In this document: positions 30,801 through 42,298 of the stretch, in pieces
How positions within the stretch are numbered: position 1 is the stretch's first letter
How the letters are laid out: every line of letters begins with the position of its first letter
Assembly: GCA_964036045.1 (NCBI GenBank)
Contig: OZ038398.1
Location: 28,326,309 to 28,390,308 of the forward strand
DNA: 64,000 bases
Reading direction: 5' to 3'
Source: Eutreptiella sp. 'Long Island Sound 2002'
Lineage: Eukaryota > Euglenozoa > Euglenophyceae > Eutreptiales > Eutreptiaceae
Made by a program: the position numbers and the translations under genes
The notes under the pieces: generated by a model
The model's input: only the letters and a program-made list of their open reading frames with translations
What the model was told of the DNA's origin: nothing
Databases searched by the model: none

Positions 30801-33800
30801 TCGCTGCCCAGACCAGGGCCCATCCTCCTGCCCCATCGTGCGCCAACACGCCACGACCAGGGCGCGCTGCCCTGTCCAGCCCCCCACCTCCCGCCCCGGC
30901 GTGCTCCAACAGGCCACGACCAGGGCGCGCTGCCCTGTCCAGCGCCCCACCTCCCGCCCCGGCGTGCGCCCACAGGCCACGACGAGGGCGCGCTGACCTG
31001 TCCAGCGCCCAACCTCCCGCCCCGGCGTGCGCCAACAGGCCGCGACCAGGGCGCGCTGCGCAGTCCAACGCCCAACCTCCTGCCCCGGCGTGCGCCAACA
31101 GGCCACGACCAAGGCGCGCTGCCCTGTCCGGCACCCAACCACCCGCCCCGGGAAGCGCCAACAGGCCACGACCAGGGCGTGCTGCCCAGTCCGGCAGCCC
31201 ACCTCCCGCCCCGGCGTGCGCCAACAAGCCATGTCTCGGGCGCGCTGCCCTGTCCGGCGGCCCACCTCCCGCCCCGGCGTGCGCCAACAGACCACGACAA
31301 GGGCGCGCTGCCCTGTGCGGCGCCCAACCTCCCGCCCCAGCGTGCGCCAACAGGCCACAACCAGGGCGCGCTGCTCTGTCCAGCGCCCAACCTCTCGCCC
31401 CAGCGTGCGCCAACGGGCCACAACCAGGGCGCGCTGCCCTGTCCAGCGCCAATCCTCCCGCCCCGGCGTGCGCCAACAGGCCACGACCAGGGCGTGCTGC
31501 CCAGTCCGGCAGCCCACCTCCCGCCCCGGCGTGCGCCAACAAGCCATGTCTAGGGCGCGCTGCCCTGTCCGGCGGCCCACCTCCCGCCCCCGCGTGCGCC
31601 AACAGACCACGACCAGGGCGCGCTGCCCTGTCCAGCGCCCCACTCCCCGCCCCAATGTGCACCAACAGGCCACGACAAGGGCGCGCTGCCCTGTGCGGCG
31701 CCCAACCTCCCGCCCCAGCGTGCGCCAACAGGCCACGACCAGGGCGCGCTGCCCTGTCCAGCGCCCAACCTCCCGCCCCGGCGAGCGCCAATGGGCCACG
31801 ACCAGGGCGCGGTGCCCAGTCCAGCGCCCATCCTCCCGCCCCGGCGTGCGCCAACAAGCCACGACCAGGGCGCGCTGCCCTGTCCGGCGCCCAACTTTCC
31901 GCCCCGGCGTGCGCCAACAAGCCACGACCAGGGGGTGCTGCCCAGACCAGCTCCCATCCTCCTGCCCCGGCGTGCGCCAACGGGCCAGGACCAGGGCGCG
32001 CTGCCCTGTCCAGCTCTCCCCCTCCTGCCCCGGCGTGCGCCAACAGGCCACGACTACGGCGCGCTTCTCTGTCCGGCGGTCCACCTCCCGCCCCGGCGTG
32101 CGCCAACAAGCCACGACCAGGGCGCACTGCCCTGTCCGGCGGCCCGCCTCCCGACCCGGCGTGCGGCAACAGGCTACGACCCGGGCGCGCTGCCCTGCCC
32201 GGCGGCCCACCTCCCGCCCCGGCGTGCGCCAACACGCCACGACCGGGCGCGCTGCCCTGTCCAGCGCCCAACCTCCCGCCCCGGCGTGCGCCATCAGGCC
32301 ACGACCAGGGCGCGCTGCCCTGTCCAGCGACCCACCTCCCGCCCCGGCGTGCGCCAACAGGCCACGACCAGGGCGCACTGCCCTGTCCAGCGACCCACCT
32401 CCCGCCCCGGCGTGCGCCCACTGGCTAGACCAGGGCGCGCTGCCCAGACCAGCTCCCATCCTCCCGCCCCGGCGTGCGCCAACAGGCCACGACCAGGGCG
32501 CGCTGCCCTGTCCAGTGCCCCACCTGCCGCCCCGGCGTGCGCCAACAGGCCACGACCAGGGCGCGCTGCCCTGTGCGTCGCCCAACCTCCCGCCCCAGCG
32601 TGCGCCAACAGGCCACGACAAGGGCGCGCCGCCCTTTCCGGCAGCCCACCTCCCGCCCCGTTGTGCGCTAACAGCTCACGACCAGGGCGCGCTGCCCTGT
32701 CCAGCGCCCAACCACCCGCCCTAGCGAGCGCCAACAGGCCGCGACTAGGACGCGCTGCCCTGTCCGGCGGCCCACCTCCCGCCCCGGCGTGCGCCAACAG
32801 GCCACGACCCGGGCGCCTGGCCCTGTCCAGCGCCCATCCTCCCGCCCCGGCGTGCGCCAACAGGCCATGACCAGGGCGCGCTGCCCAGACCAGCGCCCAT
32901 CCTCCCGCCCCGGCGTGCGCCAACAGGCCACGACCAGGGCGCGCTGCCCTGTCCGGCGGCCCACCTCCCGCCACGGCGTGCGCCAACAGACCCCGACCAG
33001 GGCGCGCTGCCCTGTCCAGCGCCCAACCTCCCGCCCCGGCGTGCGCCAACAGCCCACGACCAGGGCGCGCTGCCCTGTCCAGCGCCCAACCACCCGCCCC
33101 AGCGAGCGCCAACAGGCCGCGACCAGGGCGCGCTGCCCTGTCCGGCAGCCCACCTCCCGCCCCGGCGTGCGCCAACAGGCCACGACCAGGGCGCGCTGCC
33201 CTGTCCGGCGCCCAACCCCCGCCCCACCGTGCGCCAACAGGCCGCGACAAGGTCGCGCTGCGCAGTCCAGCGCCCGTCCTCCCGCCCAAGCGTGCGCCAA
33301 CAAGCCACGACCAGGGCGCGCTGCCCTGTCCAGCGCCCAACCTCCCGCCCCGGCGTGCGCCAACAGCCCACGACCAGGGCGCGCTGCCCTGTCCAGCGCC
33401 CAACCACCCGCCCCAGCGAGCGCCAACAGGCCGCGACCAGGGCGCGCTGCCCTGTCCGGCAGCCCACCTCCCGCCCCGGCGTGCGCCAACAGGCCACGAC
33501 CAGGGCGCGCTGCCCTGTCCAGTGCCCGTCCTCCCGCCCCAGCGTGCGCCAACAAGCCACGACCAGGGCGCGCTGCCCTGTCCAGCACCCAACCTCCCGC
33601 CCCGGCGAGCGCCAACAGGCCACGACCAGCGCGCGCTGCCCTGTCTAGCGTCCATCCTCCTGCCCCGGCGTGCGCCAACAGGCCACGACCAGGGCGCGCT
33701 GCTCTGCCCGGGCCAAACCTCCCGCCCCGGCGTGCGCCACTAGGCCACGACTAGGGCGCGCAGCCCTGTCTAGCGCCCAACCTCCCGCCCCGGCGTGCGC

Positions 33801-36800
33801 CAGCAGGCCACGACCAGGGCGCGCTGCCCTGTCCAGTGCCCGTCCTCCCGCCCCAGCGTGCGCCAACAAGCCACGACCAGGGCGCGCTGCCCTGTCCAGC
33901 ACCCAACCTCCCGCCCCGGTGAGCGCCAACAGGCCACGACCAGCGCGCGCTGCCCTGTCCAGCGTCCATCCTCCTGCCCCGGCGTGCGCCAACAGGCCAC
34001 GACCAGGGCGCGCTGCTCTGCCCGGGCCAAACCTCCCGCCCCGGCGTGCGCCACTAGGCCACGACTAGGGCGCGCAGCCCTGTCTAGCGCCCAACCTCCC
34101 GCCCCGGCGTGCGCCAGCAGGCCACGACCAGGGCGCGCTACCCTGTCCAGCACCCAACCTCCCGCCCCGGCGAGCGCCAACAGGCCACGACCAGCGCGCG
34201 CTGCCCTCTCCAGCGTCCATCCTCCTGCCCCGGCGTGCGCCAACAGGCCACGACCAGGGCGCGCTGCTCTGCCCGCGCCCAACCTCCCGCCCCGGCGTGC
34301 GCCACTAGGCCACGACTAGGGCGCGCAGCCCTGTCTAGCGCCCAACCTCCCGCCCCAGCGTGCGCCAACAGGCCACGACCACGGCGCGCTGCCCAACCAC
34401 TCGCCCCGGCGTGCGCCAACAGGCCACGACCAGGGCGCGCTGCCCAGTCCAGCACCCAACCACCCGCCCCAGCGTGCGCCAACAGGCCACGACCAGCGCG
34501 CGCTGCCCTGTCCAGCAGTCCACCTCCCGCCCCAGCGTGCGCTAGCAGGCCACGACCAGGGCGCGCTGCCTTGTCCGGCAGCCCACCTTCCGCCCCAGCG
34601 AGCGCCAACAGGCCGCGACCAGGGCGCGCTGCCCTGTCCGGCAGCCCACCTCATGCCCCGGCGTGCGCCCACAAGCGACGACCACGGCGCGCTGCCCTGT
34701 CCAGCGCCCAACCTCCCGCCCCGGCGTGCGCCCACAGGCCACGACCAGTGCGCGCTGTCCAGACCAGCTCCCATCCTCCCGCCCCGGCGTGCGCCAACAG
34801 GCCACGACCAGGGCGCGCTGCCCTGTCCGGCGGCCCAACTCCCGCCCCGGCGTGCGCCAACAGACCCCGACCAGGGCGCGCTGCCCTGTCCAGCGCCCAA
34901 CCTCCCGCCGTGGCGTGCGCCAACAGGCCACGACCAGGGCGTGCTGCCCTGTGCGGCGCCCAACCTCCCGCCCCAGCGTGCGCCAACAGGCCACGACAAG
35001 GGCGCGCCGCCCTTTCCGGCAGCCCACCTCCCGCCCAGGCGTTGGCCAACAGCCCACGACCAAGGCGCGCTGCCCTGTCCAGCGCCCAACCACCCGCCCC
35101 AGCGAGCGCCAACAGGCCGCGACCAGGGCGCGCTGCCCTGTCCGGCAGCCCACCTCCCGCCCCGGCGTGCGCCAACAGGCCACGTCCAGGGCGCGCTGCC
35201 CTGTCCAGCGCCCATCCTCCCGCCCCGGCGTGCGCCCACAGGCCACGACCAGGGCGCGCTGCCCTGTCCGGCGCCCAACCACCCGCCCCAGCGTGCGCCG
35301 ACAGGCCACGACCAGGGCGCGCTGCCTAGTCCAGCGCCCATCCTCCCGCCCCGGTGTGCGCCAACAGGCCACGACCGGGCGTGCTGCCCTGTCCAGCGCC
35401 CAACCTCCCGCCCCGGCGTGCGCCAATAAGCCACGACCAGGGCGCGCTGCCCTGTCCAGCGCCCATCCTCCCGCCCCGGCGTGCGCCAACAGGCCATGAC
35501 CAGGCGCGCTGCCCTGTCTAGCGCCCGTCCTCCCGCCCCGGCGTGCGCCAACACGCCACGACCAGGGCACGCTGCCCTGTCCAGCACCCAACCTCCCGCC
35601 CCGGCGAGCGCCAAGAGGCCACGACCAGCACGCGCTGGTCGTGCCAGCGCCCATCCTCCTGCCCCGGCGTGCGCCAACAGGCCACGACCAGGGCGCGCTG
35701 CCCAGTCAAGCGCCCAACCTCCCGCCCCGGCGTGCACCACTAGGCCACGACCAGGGCGCGCAGCCCTGTCTAGCACCCAACCTCCCGCCCCGGCGTGCGC
35801 CAGCAGGCCACGACCAGGGCGCGCTGCCCTGTCCAGTGGCCAACCTCCCGCCCCAGCGTGCGCCAACAGGCCACGACCAGGGCGCGCTGCCCAACCACTC
35901 GCCCCGGCGTGCGCCAACAGGCCACGACCAGGGCGCGCTGCCCAGTCCAGCACCCAACCACCAGCCCTAGCGTGCGCCAACAGGCCACGACCAGGGCGCG
36001 CTGCCTTGTCCGGCAGCCCACCTCCCGCCCCGGCGTGCGCCAACAGGCCACGACCAGCGCCCGCTGCCCTGTCCAGCGCCCAACCTCCCGCCCCAGCGTG
36101 CGCCAACAGGCCACGACCCGGGCGCGCTGCCCTGTCCGGCAGCCCACCTCCCGCCCCGGCGTGCGCCAACAGACCCCGACCAGGGCGCGCTGCCCTGTCC
36201 GGCGGCCCACCTCCCGCCCCAGGGTGCGCCAGCAGGCCACGACCAGGGCGCGCTGCCCTGTCCGGCAGCCCACCTTCCGCCCCAGCGTGCGCCAACAGGC
36301 CACGACCAGGGCGCGCCGCCCTTTCCGGCAGCCCACCTCCCGCCCCGGCGTGCGCCAACAGCCCACGACCAGGGCGCGCTGCCCTGTCCAGCGCCCAACC
36401 ACCCGCCCCAGCGAGCGCCAACAAGCCGCGACCAGGGCGCGCTGCCCTGTCCGGCAGCCCACCTCCCGCCCCGGCGTGCGCCAACAGGCCACGACCAGGG
36501 CGCGCTGCCTTGTCCAGCGCCCAACCACCCGCCCCAGCGAGCGCCAACAGGCCGCGACCAGGGCGCGCTGCCCTGTCCGGCAGCCCACCTCCCGCCCCGG
36601 CGTGCGCCCACAGGCCACGACCACGGCGCGCTGCCCTGTCCAGCGCCCATCCTCCCGCCCCGGCGTGCGCCAACAGGCCACGACCAGGGCGCGCTGCCCT
36701 GTCCGGCGGCCCACCTCCCGCCCCGGCGTGCGCCAACAGACCCCGACCAGGGCGCGCTGCCCTGTCCGGCGCCCAACCTCCCGCCCCAGCGTGCGCCAAC

Positions 36801-37235
36801 AGGCCACGACCAGGGCGCGCCGCCCTTTCCGGCAGCCCACCTCCCGCCCCGGCGTGCGCCAACAGCCCACGACCAGGGCGCGCTGCCCTCTCCAGCGCCC
36901 AACCACCCGCCCCAGCGAGCGCCAACAGGCCGCGACCAGGGCACGCTGCCCTGTCCGGCAGCCCACCTCCCGCCCCGGCGTGCGCCAATAGGCCACGACC
37001 AGGGCGCGCTGCCCTGTCCAGCGCCCATCCTCCCGCCCCGGCGTGCGCCAACAGGCCACGACCAGGGCGCGCAGCCCTGTCCGGCGCCCAACCACCCGCC
37101 CCGGGAAGCGCCAACAGGCCACGACCAGGGCGCGCTGCCTAGTCCAGCGCCCAACCTCCCGCCCCAGCGTGCGCCAATAGGCCACGACCAGGGCGCGCTG
37201 CCTTGTCCAGCGCCCATCCTCCCGCCCAGGTGTGC
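27886..37235. repeat. 63-bp GC-rich minisatellite array (~148 units)
   Basis: The unit runs from CCAACAGGCCACGACCAGGG through CGCGCTGCCCTGTCC and a variable CAGCGCCCAACC / CGGCGGCCCACC / CGGCAGCCCACC / CAGCGCCCATCC segment to TCCCGCCCCGGCGTGCG. In a typical unit 49 of 63 bases are G or C, with C (31) well above G (18) on this strand. Since 63 = 21 codons, every frame without a stop in the unit stays open. This explains frames of up to 1570 codons on + and 932 on -. Higher-order duplication is visible, for example a 630-bp (10-unit) shift between 28681 and 29311, and a ~314-bp block at 33521 and 33835. There is no sign of codon selection. Confidence 0.95.
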
Positions 37236-37880
37236 ACAACCTGGCCACAGCCAGGGCATTGGCCGGGGCGTCTCCGCCGTTAGGTAGCTCCTCCCCCGCC
37301 CCAGAGTGTGCGAACCGACCACGGCCGGGGCACCTTGCCTGTCTAGTGTACCCCCTCCCGCCCGGCGTGCGCGCACCAGCCACGACGGGGGCGAGCTGCC
37401 TGTCACGTTTCCTCCTCCCCCTCGGCGTGTGCGGACCAACCACGACCGGCGCGAGCTTCTTGTCACGTGTCCCCCTCCCGCCCCGGCGTGCGCGAACCAG
37501 CCACGACCGGGGCGAGCTGCCTGTCGCGTGTTCCCCTCTCGCCCCGGCATGCGCGCATCAGCCACGACAGGGGCGAGCAGCCCGTCACGTTTCCCTCTCC
37601 CGCCCCGGCGTGCGCGCACCAGCCACGACCGAGGCGAGCTGCCTATCACGTGTCCCCCTGCCGCCCCGGCGTGCGCGAACCAGCCACGACCGGGGCGAGC
37701 TGCCTGTCGCGTGTTCCCCTCTCGCCCCGGCGTGCGCGCATCAGCCACGACCAGGGCGAGCTGCCTGTCACGTGTCCCCCTCCCGCCCCCGTGTGCGCGC
37801 ACCAGCCACGACAGGGGCGAGCAGCCCGTCACGTGTCCCCCTCCCGCCCCGGCTTGCGCGAACCAGCCGCAACTGGGGCA
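37236..37880. repeat. Diverged right flank of the minisatellite, ~60-61-bp units
   Basis: About ten units of GCGTGCGCGAACCAGCCACG, then ACCGGGGCGAGCTGCCTGTC and CCCCTCTCGCCCCG. It is clearly related to the 63-bp unit (CAGGCCACGACCAGGGCGCG...) but with a different length, so it is an older or separate sub-family at the array edge. Confidence 0.85.
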
Positions 37881-38215
37881 GTGCAGCGCCGCACGCGCAG
37901 TGCTGTGCGGTACGGCACGCACAGTGTGCAGTGGCACAACCCAGCACACACAGTGCAGAGGGGCACAGCACACATGTGCAGTGCGGCGCGCCACACTCGC
38001 ACACACGCACGGTGCAGTACAGCACGTCACGCACAGAGCAGAGCGGTGCGCCGCACTGAGCAGTGTAGCACAGCACGCAAAGCGCAGAGTACAGCACAGC
38101 ACAGCACCGTGCAGTGCAGTGCGCACCGTGCAGCGCGGCACAACACACGCAATGTAGTGCAGTGCGCAGCACAATGCAGTGTGGCGCAGCACGCATAGTG
38201 CAGTGCAGTGCGCCC
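37880..38215. repeat. CAGTGC / GCACAGC low-complexity tract
   Basis: Dense variants of GCAGTGC, GCACAGC and GTGCGGC for over 300 bases, ending in a C-rich tract (38216-38300). Confidence 0.7.
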
Positions 38216-38464
38216 CCCTCCCTCCCGCCCCCCCCCACCCTCCCACCACCCCCCTCCCCGCCCGACCCGCGGCACGGCGGCGAGCCTGCCCCCCCCCCCC
38301 CCCCAGCCCGCGGCGGCGGCTGGGGGCGCGCAGCATGCATGGCCGGCCGATATGCAGAGTCGTCGGGACAGCCATCGAGCGCCCCCCGGGCGGCCTGTGA
38401 GCCTCAAGATCGGCCTTCAAATCAAATCAAATCGCCCCTCCCTGACCCCCCCTCCCATGCCCCC

Positions 38465-38550
38465 CCCCCCCAAGGGGCCTCCGGCCAACAGTTAGTTGGG
38501 GGGGTAGTTGGCGTCCAGAACCGAGGGGTCGCCCCCCCCGGGGTTTAGGG
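38465..38550. repeat. Palindromic C/G-tract element, copy 2
   Basis: Contains GGGGCCTCCGGCCAACAG, GGGGTAGTTGGCGTC and GGGGTCGCCCCCC. It shares blocks with 19811-19905, partly direct and partly inverted. Confidence 0.55.
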
Positions 38551-39064
38551 AGAATGTAGTGGCTGATAGCTGTGATTTTGGCATTCTACAATGGTGGGAA
38601 GGCATGTCTGCACGCCTACCTCTCATGCTTAAATGTGTGAGACGCACTCTCAGCATACTACACACTTCCTGTGACGTAGAAAGAATGCAATTTGCCGAGG
38701 GTCACAGATTCGGGCCTCCTTTGCAAACTGCAAATGCTTCGACACGTACTTACTTTCACAATTGTTGGGCAGCACTCTCCAAGATTTCAACAAAGCGGCC
38801 CTGCCACAACGCAATGTTATACATATTGCTTCCATTTGCTCGTTTCATGTGCAATCGGGCCATAGTCAGCGCCTTAAGCCGCTTTTGTTCAATGCTTGTT
38901 TGTAGACTAGCATGCAATGTATGTAGCCAAATATACACCCTGTGAATGTGTGGCTTGGGCTTTCTATTTTGCTCCGGGTTGTTAAAAGTTGCCACCACGG
39001 CCACTTGCACACGGTCCATGACCTCAAAAACCTGTTGTGCATGCTCAGCCACAAAAACAACCAT

Positions 39065-39190
39065 TTTTCTCCATTCCCCCCCCCCCCATTCCCCCCCATT
39101 CCCCCCCATTTTCCCCCATTTCCCCCCATTTTTCTCCATTTCCCCTTATTTCCCCCCATTTCCTCATTTTCCCCCATATTTCCATTTTTC
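39065..39190. repeat. CCCCCATTT/CCATTTTC simple tandem repeat
   Basis: About 125 bases of alternating C-runs and ATTT. Reading frames across it are compositional. Confidence 0.85.
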
Positions 39191-39242
39191 CTATTTTTCC
39201 AAGCCCCTGCGGCTAGTCGGCCAGTTCGGCTGCGGCTAGCGC

Positions 39243-39405
39243 GGATGCCTGATGTAGCAGGTGATGTGCCACCGCAGAATTAACACAATCTGTGCTCTTG
39301 ATTGATTTGCTGCCCTAATGTGGCAGGAGGTGGGCCACCATAGAATATCTCTCAACGTGCCACCCCCATGCAGCAAGGGATATGTCAACACAGCCATGCC
39401 TATGC
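39243..39405 (+). repeat. Degenerate ~52-bp tandem repeat, second locus
   Basis: Three units with CCTGATGTAGCAGGTGATGTG, CCTAATGTGGCAGGAGGTGG and CCCATGCAGCAAGGGATATG cores. They match the units at 17892-18125 in word order. Confidence 0.45.
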
Positions 39406-40207
39406 CGGGGGATCCTCGTGCTACCTCCGATTTTTTAAAATATGGGGCCCCACTGGTGAGACCGCGGGCACTGGTGTGGGCCTGCTAGCATGTTGGTGGG
39501 CAAAAACCTAGTTGGCCTATAGCCACCACTATGTGTCGATTCAGACCTAGGTCCCATTCCACTTTTTTCTCCTGTGTATGGACCCCCATAACCAATTTTG
39601 GGGGTCCTGGGTGCTGTGTCCAACTTTCCAAGATTCCCCCCCCCTATGAGGGACACTTGAGCGCATTGAGAGAACCTTTGAACTAATGGCTGAAATTGTC
39701 TATGGCAGAAACATTCAGTCGATCGATACCTACCATTGATGACCCCACTGGTGAGGATTTGAGTATATTCAGGCCATCATGGGTTGGCTGAAAAATCGCG
39801 ATTTCTGGGTGGCCTATGAAAATCCCCAGGGACCCATGGGCCTATGTTGAGTGATCATTCAGTGGCAATGGGTGTACGTATAAAGCCATGGGGAGCCATG
39901 TAGCACCATCTATGCCCTCTTAGTGGTGCTTGTTATCCCCGAAAGCGCCGTTTTGGGCCTGTCAGCGCTGTGGTGGTGTAGGGTGAAAAATTCACAAGAG
40001 TCCCTCTTCGGGGTGCCTTGCTTAAGGCAATTGAATTTGATTGACAAGGCCTTTTCTGGTGAGGACTTATTGATGCTCGGCAATCCAACTCTTCATTGTG
40101 ATTGATTGTATGCTGACCTTCGAAGCATGTTTTTTTCCGTTTGCTTTACATTGCCTCACGCAGTGCAAGCTTTCTGAGTGTCTATTTTTTTTCGTACCTG
40201 TGGGATC

Positions 40208-42298
40208 ATGTCATGGAATTTGGGGGCACTCAAGGCCGACAAAGTCTCGGAACACATCGACGCGATCTGTGAGCAGGAGACACGGGCGATAAGCCTCCGC
40301 AACCACCATAGCAGAGCCACCGCAGTCTCGCTCAAGACCGCCCAGGCTTTGAAGCAGCTTTCAGATGTCGAGAAGTATAAGACCCCCACGGAGCTGCTTG
40401 CGTCCATGCAGCAGTTCCAGTCCATGCTGTTGATGAATGCTGACACCAATGGCATTCACAGCAGCCATGACGAGGACCACGATACGGACTTTGATTACCT
40501 GAAGAAGCTGTACATTATCAAGGCCTCGGCCACGATGCAGCACCTGTTCATCGACACCCTGACACAGCTGTACCAGACCACGCAGCAGTACCTTGAGTTT
40601 TGGAACTATGAGAACGCCAACCCCATACACTACGCCATCACCCACATGTTCTGGAGAACCAAGCAGCTCCACCAGCTGATCACGGACGAGGCCACGGCCC
40701 CGCAGCCGCGCTTCGGTGCGATTAGCCGCATCGTCAGCGCGCCAAGCGACGACCTTTGGCTTGCCGACGAGCCGCCCCGGTCGTTGATGGGAAGGGTAAG
40801 GGACACAGTCAGACACCTCACCAACTGGCGTCTGTGGAAGCGCAACCTCTACAAATGGAGCATAGCACTGTCGGATCCCGTCCGGATGAAGTACTTGCTG
40901 TGGCAGTCCTTTGGCGTTGTACGTGGCAACATTCATTTTTTGAGCGTAGTCCAGAAGCAGGTTGTGGAGCAGCTGGGGCACACATACCACCTGCTCTCTA
41001 GCCTTACCAATGCACAAGATCAAGCGGACCTGCACGGCATGATCCACATCAGCAACAACACCATCCATGAGTACCTCGCTGATGCCCAGATACGCCTGCA
41101 CAACGCTTCCGAGAAGCAGCGCGCTACTTTCGGTTTCGGGGATCCCTCTGGTCCCAGGCGTACCCCTTCTGGAGGAGCCCTGGCAGCAGCTGCGGCAGTA
41201 GGCCTGTCAAGCTCCCCTACAATCCCTAAGGGGCTGCCCAGTTTCTACGTTGCACATAAGGAGGCAGTACAGGATGCCAGAAGGGAGCCCGTGCTTGATG
41301 AGATGCAGGTGGGCTCGCAGGGCTTCGATAGAGTCGACCCCGCGAACGACCTTAAACTCCTGATCAAAGTCGTGAAACAGACCGTCGACTACCGCAAAGA
41401 GGCCCTCACGATTATGGACCAGTTGCGACCGTCTAATACGCGGCATTGGGCGCACATCACGGCTGCATGCTGGCTCATGTACCGTGCGGTCTGGTGGCTG
41501 CGGTATACCCAAGTGACGCCGCAGTGGTTGCTGGGCTTCTTCCAGGCATCGTTCCGGGCGTACCTTCTGGAGCCCTTGCAGGACATCTTGGCACAGCTGT
41601 TCGAAACCAATCTGGACTCGGCGTTGGGCAAGGACACGTACTCGTCCGACGCTGAGACCCTTGAGCAGTTGGTGCTGCAGTACCATTGTGACACCCGCAA
41701 AGAGCACCTCACGGATGCGGAGGTGGCACGCATCAAACAGCAACTCGCCAACGGGGACCTCGGGTCCCTCAATGACGACTACGAGAAGTGCGTGGCGCAG
41801 CCCATCCGTGCATTTCTGTTTGGGAACATAATGCGGCTCTTACTCATCCAAATGCAGTTGTCGAAGGTCCAGATGACGCAGTTGTACATGACGATGGACG
41901 ACGTGATGCGCAAGAACCAGATGAGCTTCAGCTTCATGGCGGCGATGCCCGCGGCCATGGCCATCGCCTTCTCACTTAGCGCCTACTGGTCTATGCGGCG
42001 ATACCGTTACACACCAATCTACCGCAAGATTCGTGGGGGACTGCGGGTCGTGCACGTGATCTTCAACCGGTCCACAGGGCCCACACTGGACTGGTTTGAT
42101 CAGGGGTACTTGCTGCTGGAGGTGAATAAAATGCGGGTGCTGGCGAAGAAGTTCCCGGACAAGGAGCTGCAGACATGGTTCTTGGAGGATCTGCATCAGG
42201 TGGAGGACGCGGGGCTCACGTCGGAGCAGCGCCTACACACAGTGGAGCGCATGTACCGGATCTACGGGTTCCTCAAGGAACAGGAGGGCGAAGGGTAG
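40208..42298 (+). CDS. NCA2: NCA2/DGS1-type mitochondrial membrane protein
   Basis: Intact 696-residue intronless gene. The ATG at 40208 is the first Met codon in the open frame. The C-terminal third has the hallmark order of the NCA2 family: RHWAHITAACW (about residue 413), then LEPLQDILAQLFE (about 453), then a paired acidic helix with SDAETLEQLV. Next come PIRAFLFGNIMRLLLIQMQ (about 530-550) and a hydrophobic segment FMAAMPAAMAIAFSLSAYW (about 576-594), which is a probable transmembrane helix. A second hydrophobic stretch lies near 416-433. Known members are yeast Nca2, which affects mitochondrial ATP synthase subunit expression, and plant DGS1, in the mitochondrial outer membrane and linked to lipid homeostasis. 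The precise role here is inferred. The lack of introns in 2.1 kb contrasts with the split gene at 57-62 kb and could mean a retrogene origin. Confidence 0.9.
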   Translation: MSWNLGALKADKVSEHIDAICEQETRAISLRNHHSRATAVSLKTAQALKQLSDVEKYKTPTELLASMQQFQSMLLMNADTNGIHSSHDEDHDTDFDYLKKLYIIKASATMQHLFIDTLTQLYQTTQQYLEFWNYENANPIHYAITHMFWRTKQLHQLITDEATAPQPRFGAISRIVSAPSDDLWLADEPPRSLMGRVRDTVRHLTNWRLWKRNLYKWSIALSDPVRMKYLLWQSFGVVRGNIHFLSVVQKQVVEQLGHTYHLLSSLTNAQDQADLHGMIHISNNTIHEYLADAQIRLHNASEKQRATFGFGDPSGPRRTPSGGALAAAAAVGLSSSPTIPKGLPSFYVAHKEAVQDARREPVLDEMQVGSQGFDRVDPANDLKLLIKVVKQTVDYRKEALTIMDQLRPSNTRHWAHITAACWLMYRAVWWLRYTQVTPQWLLGFFQASFRAYLLEPLQDILAQLFETNLDSALGKDTYSSDAETLEQLVLQYHCDTRKEHLTDAEVARIKQQLANGDLGSLNDDYEKCVAQPIRAFLFGNIMRLLLIQMQLSKVQMTQLYMTMDDVMRKNQMSFSFMAAMPAAMAIAFSLSAYWSMRRYRYTPIYRKIRGGLRVVHVIFNRSTGPTLDWFDQGYLLLEVNKMRVLAKKFPDKELQTWFLEDLHQVEDAGLTSEQRLHTVERMYRIYGFLKEQEGEG

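Larger units (their letters stand above)
38551..40207. other. Intergenic stretch left of NCA2
   Basis: No protein domain was recognised. It contains a CCCCCATTT tandem tract and a copy of the ~52-bp repeat (annotated separately). A 21-base block at 40150-40170, 38 bases before the NCA2 start, recurs exactly at 55412-55432. Confidence 0.4.

Noticed and set aside
27676-32428. Very long frames (1570, 1139, 1015 codons on +; 932, 919, 817 and 701 codons on -) encoding Pro/Arg/Ala-rich 21-residue repeats
   Set aside because: They are a direct result of a 63-bp tandem unit without stops in most frames. They overlap each other on both strands and show no codon selection, start context or domain.
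39000-39283. Frames rich in Pro/Phe and Gly/Lys (100-127 codons)
   Set aside because: They lie on the CCCCCATTT simple repeat and are compositional.
40361-41743. Antisense frames of 178 and 246 codons across NCA2
   Set aside because: Shadows of a well-supported sense gene with a family-specific motif order.
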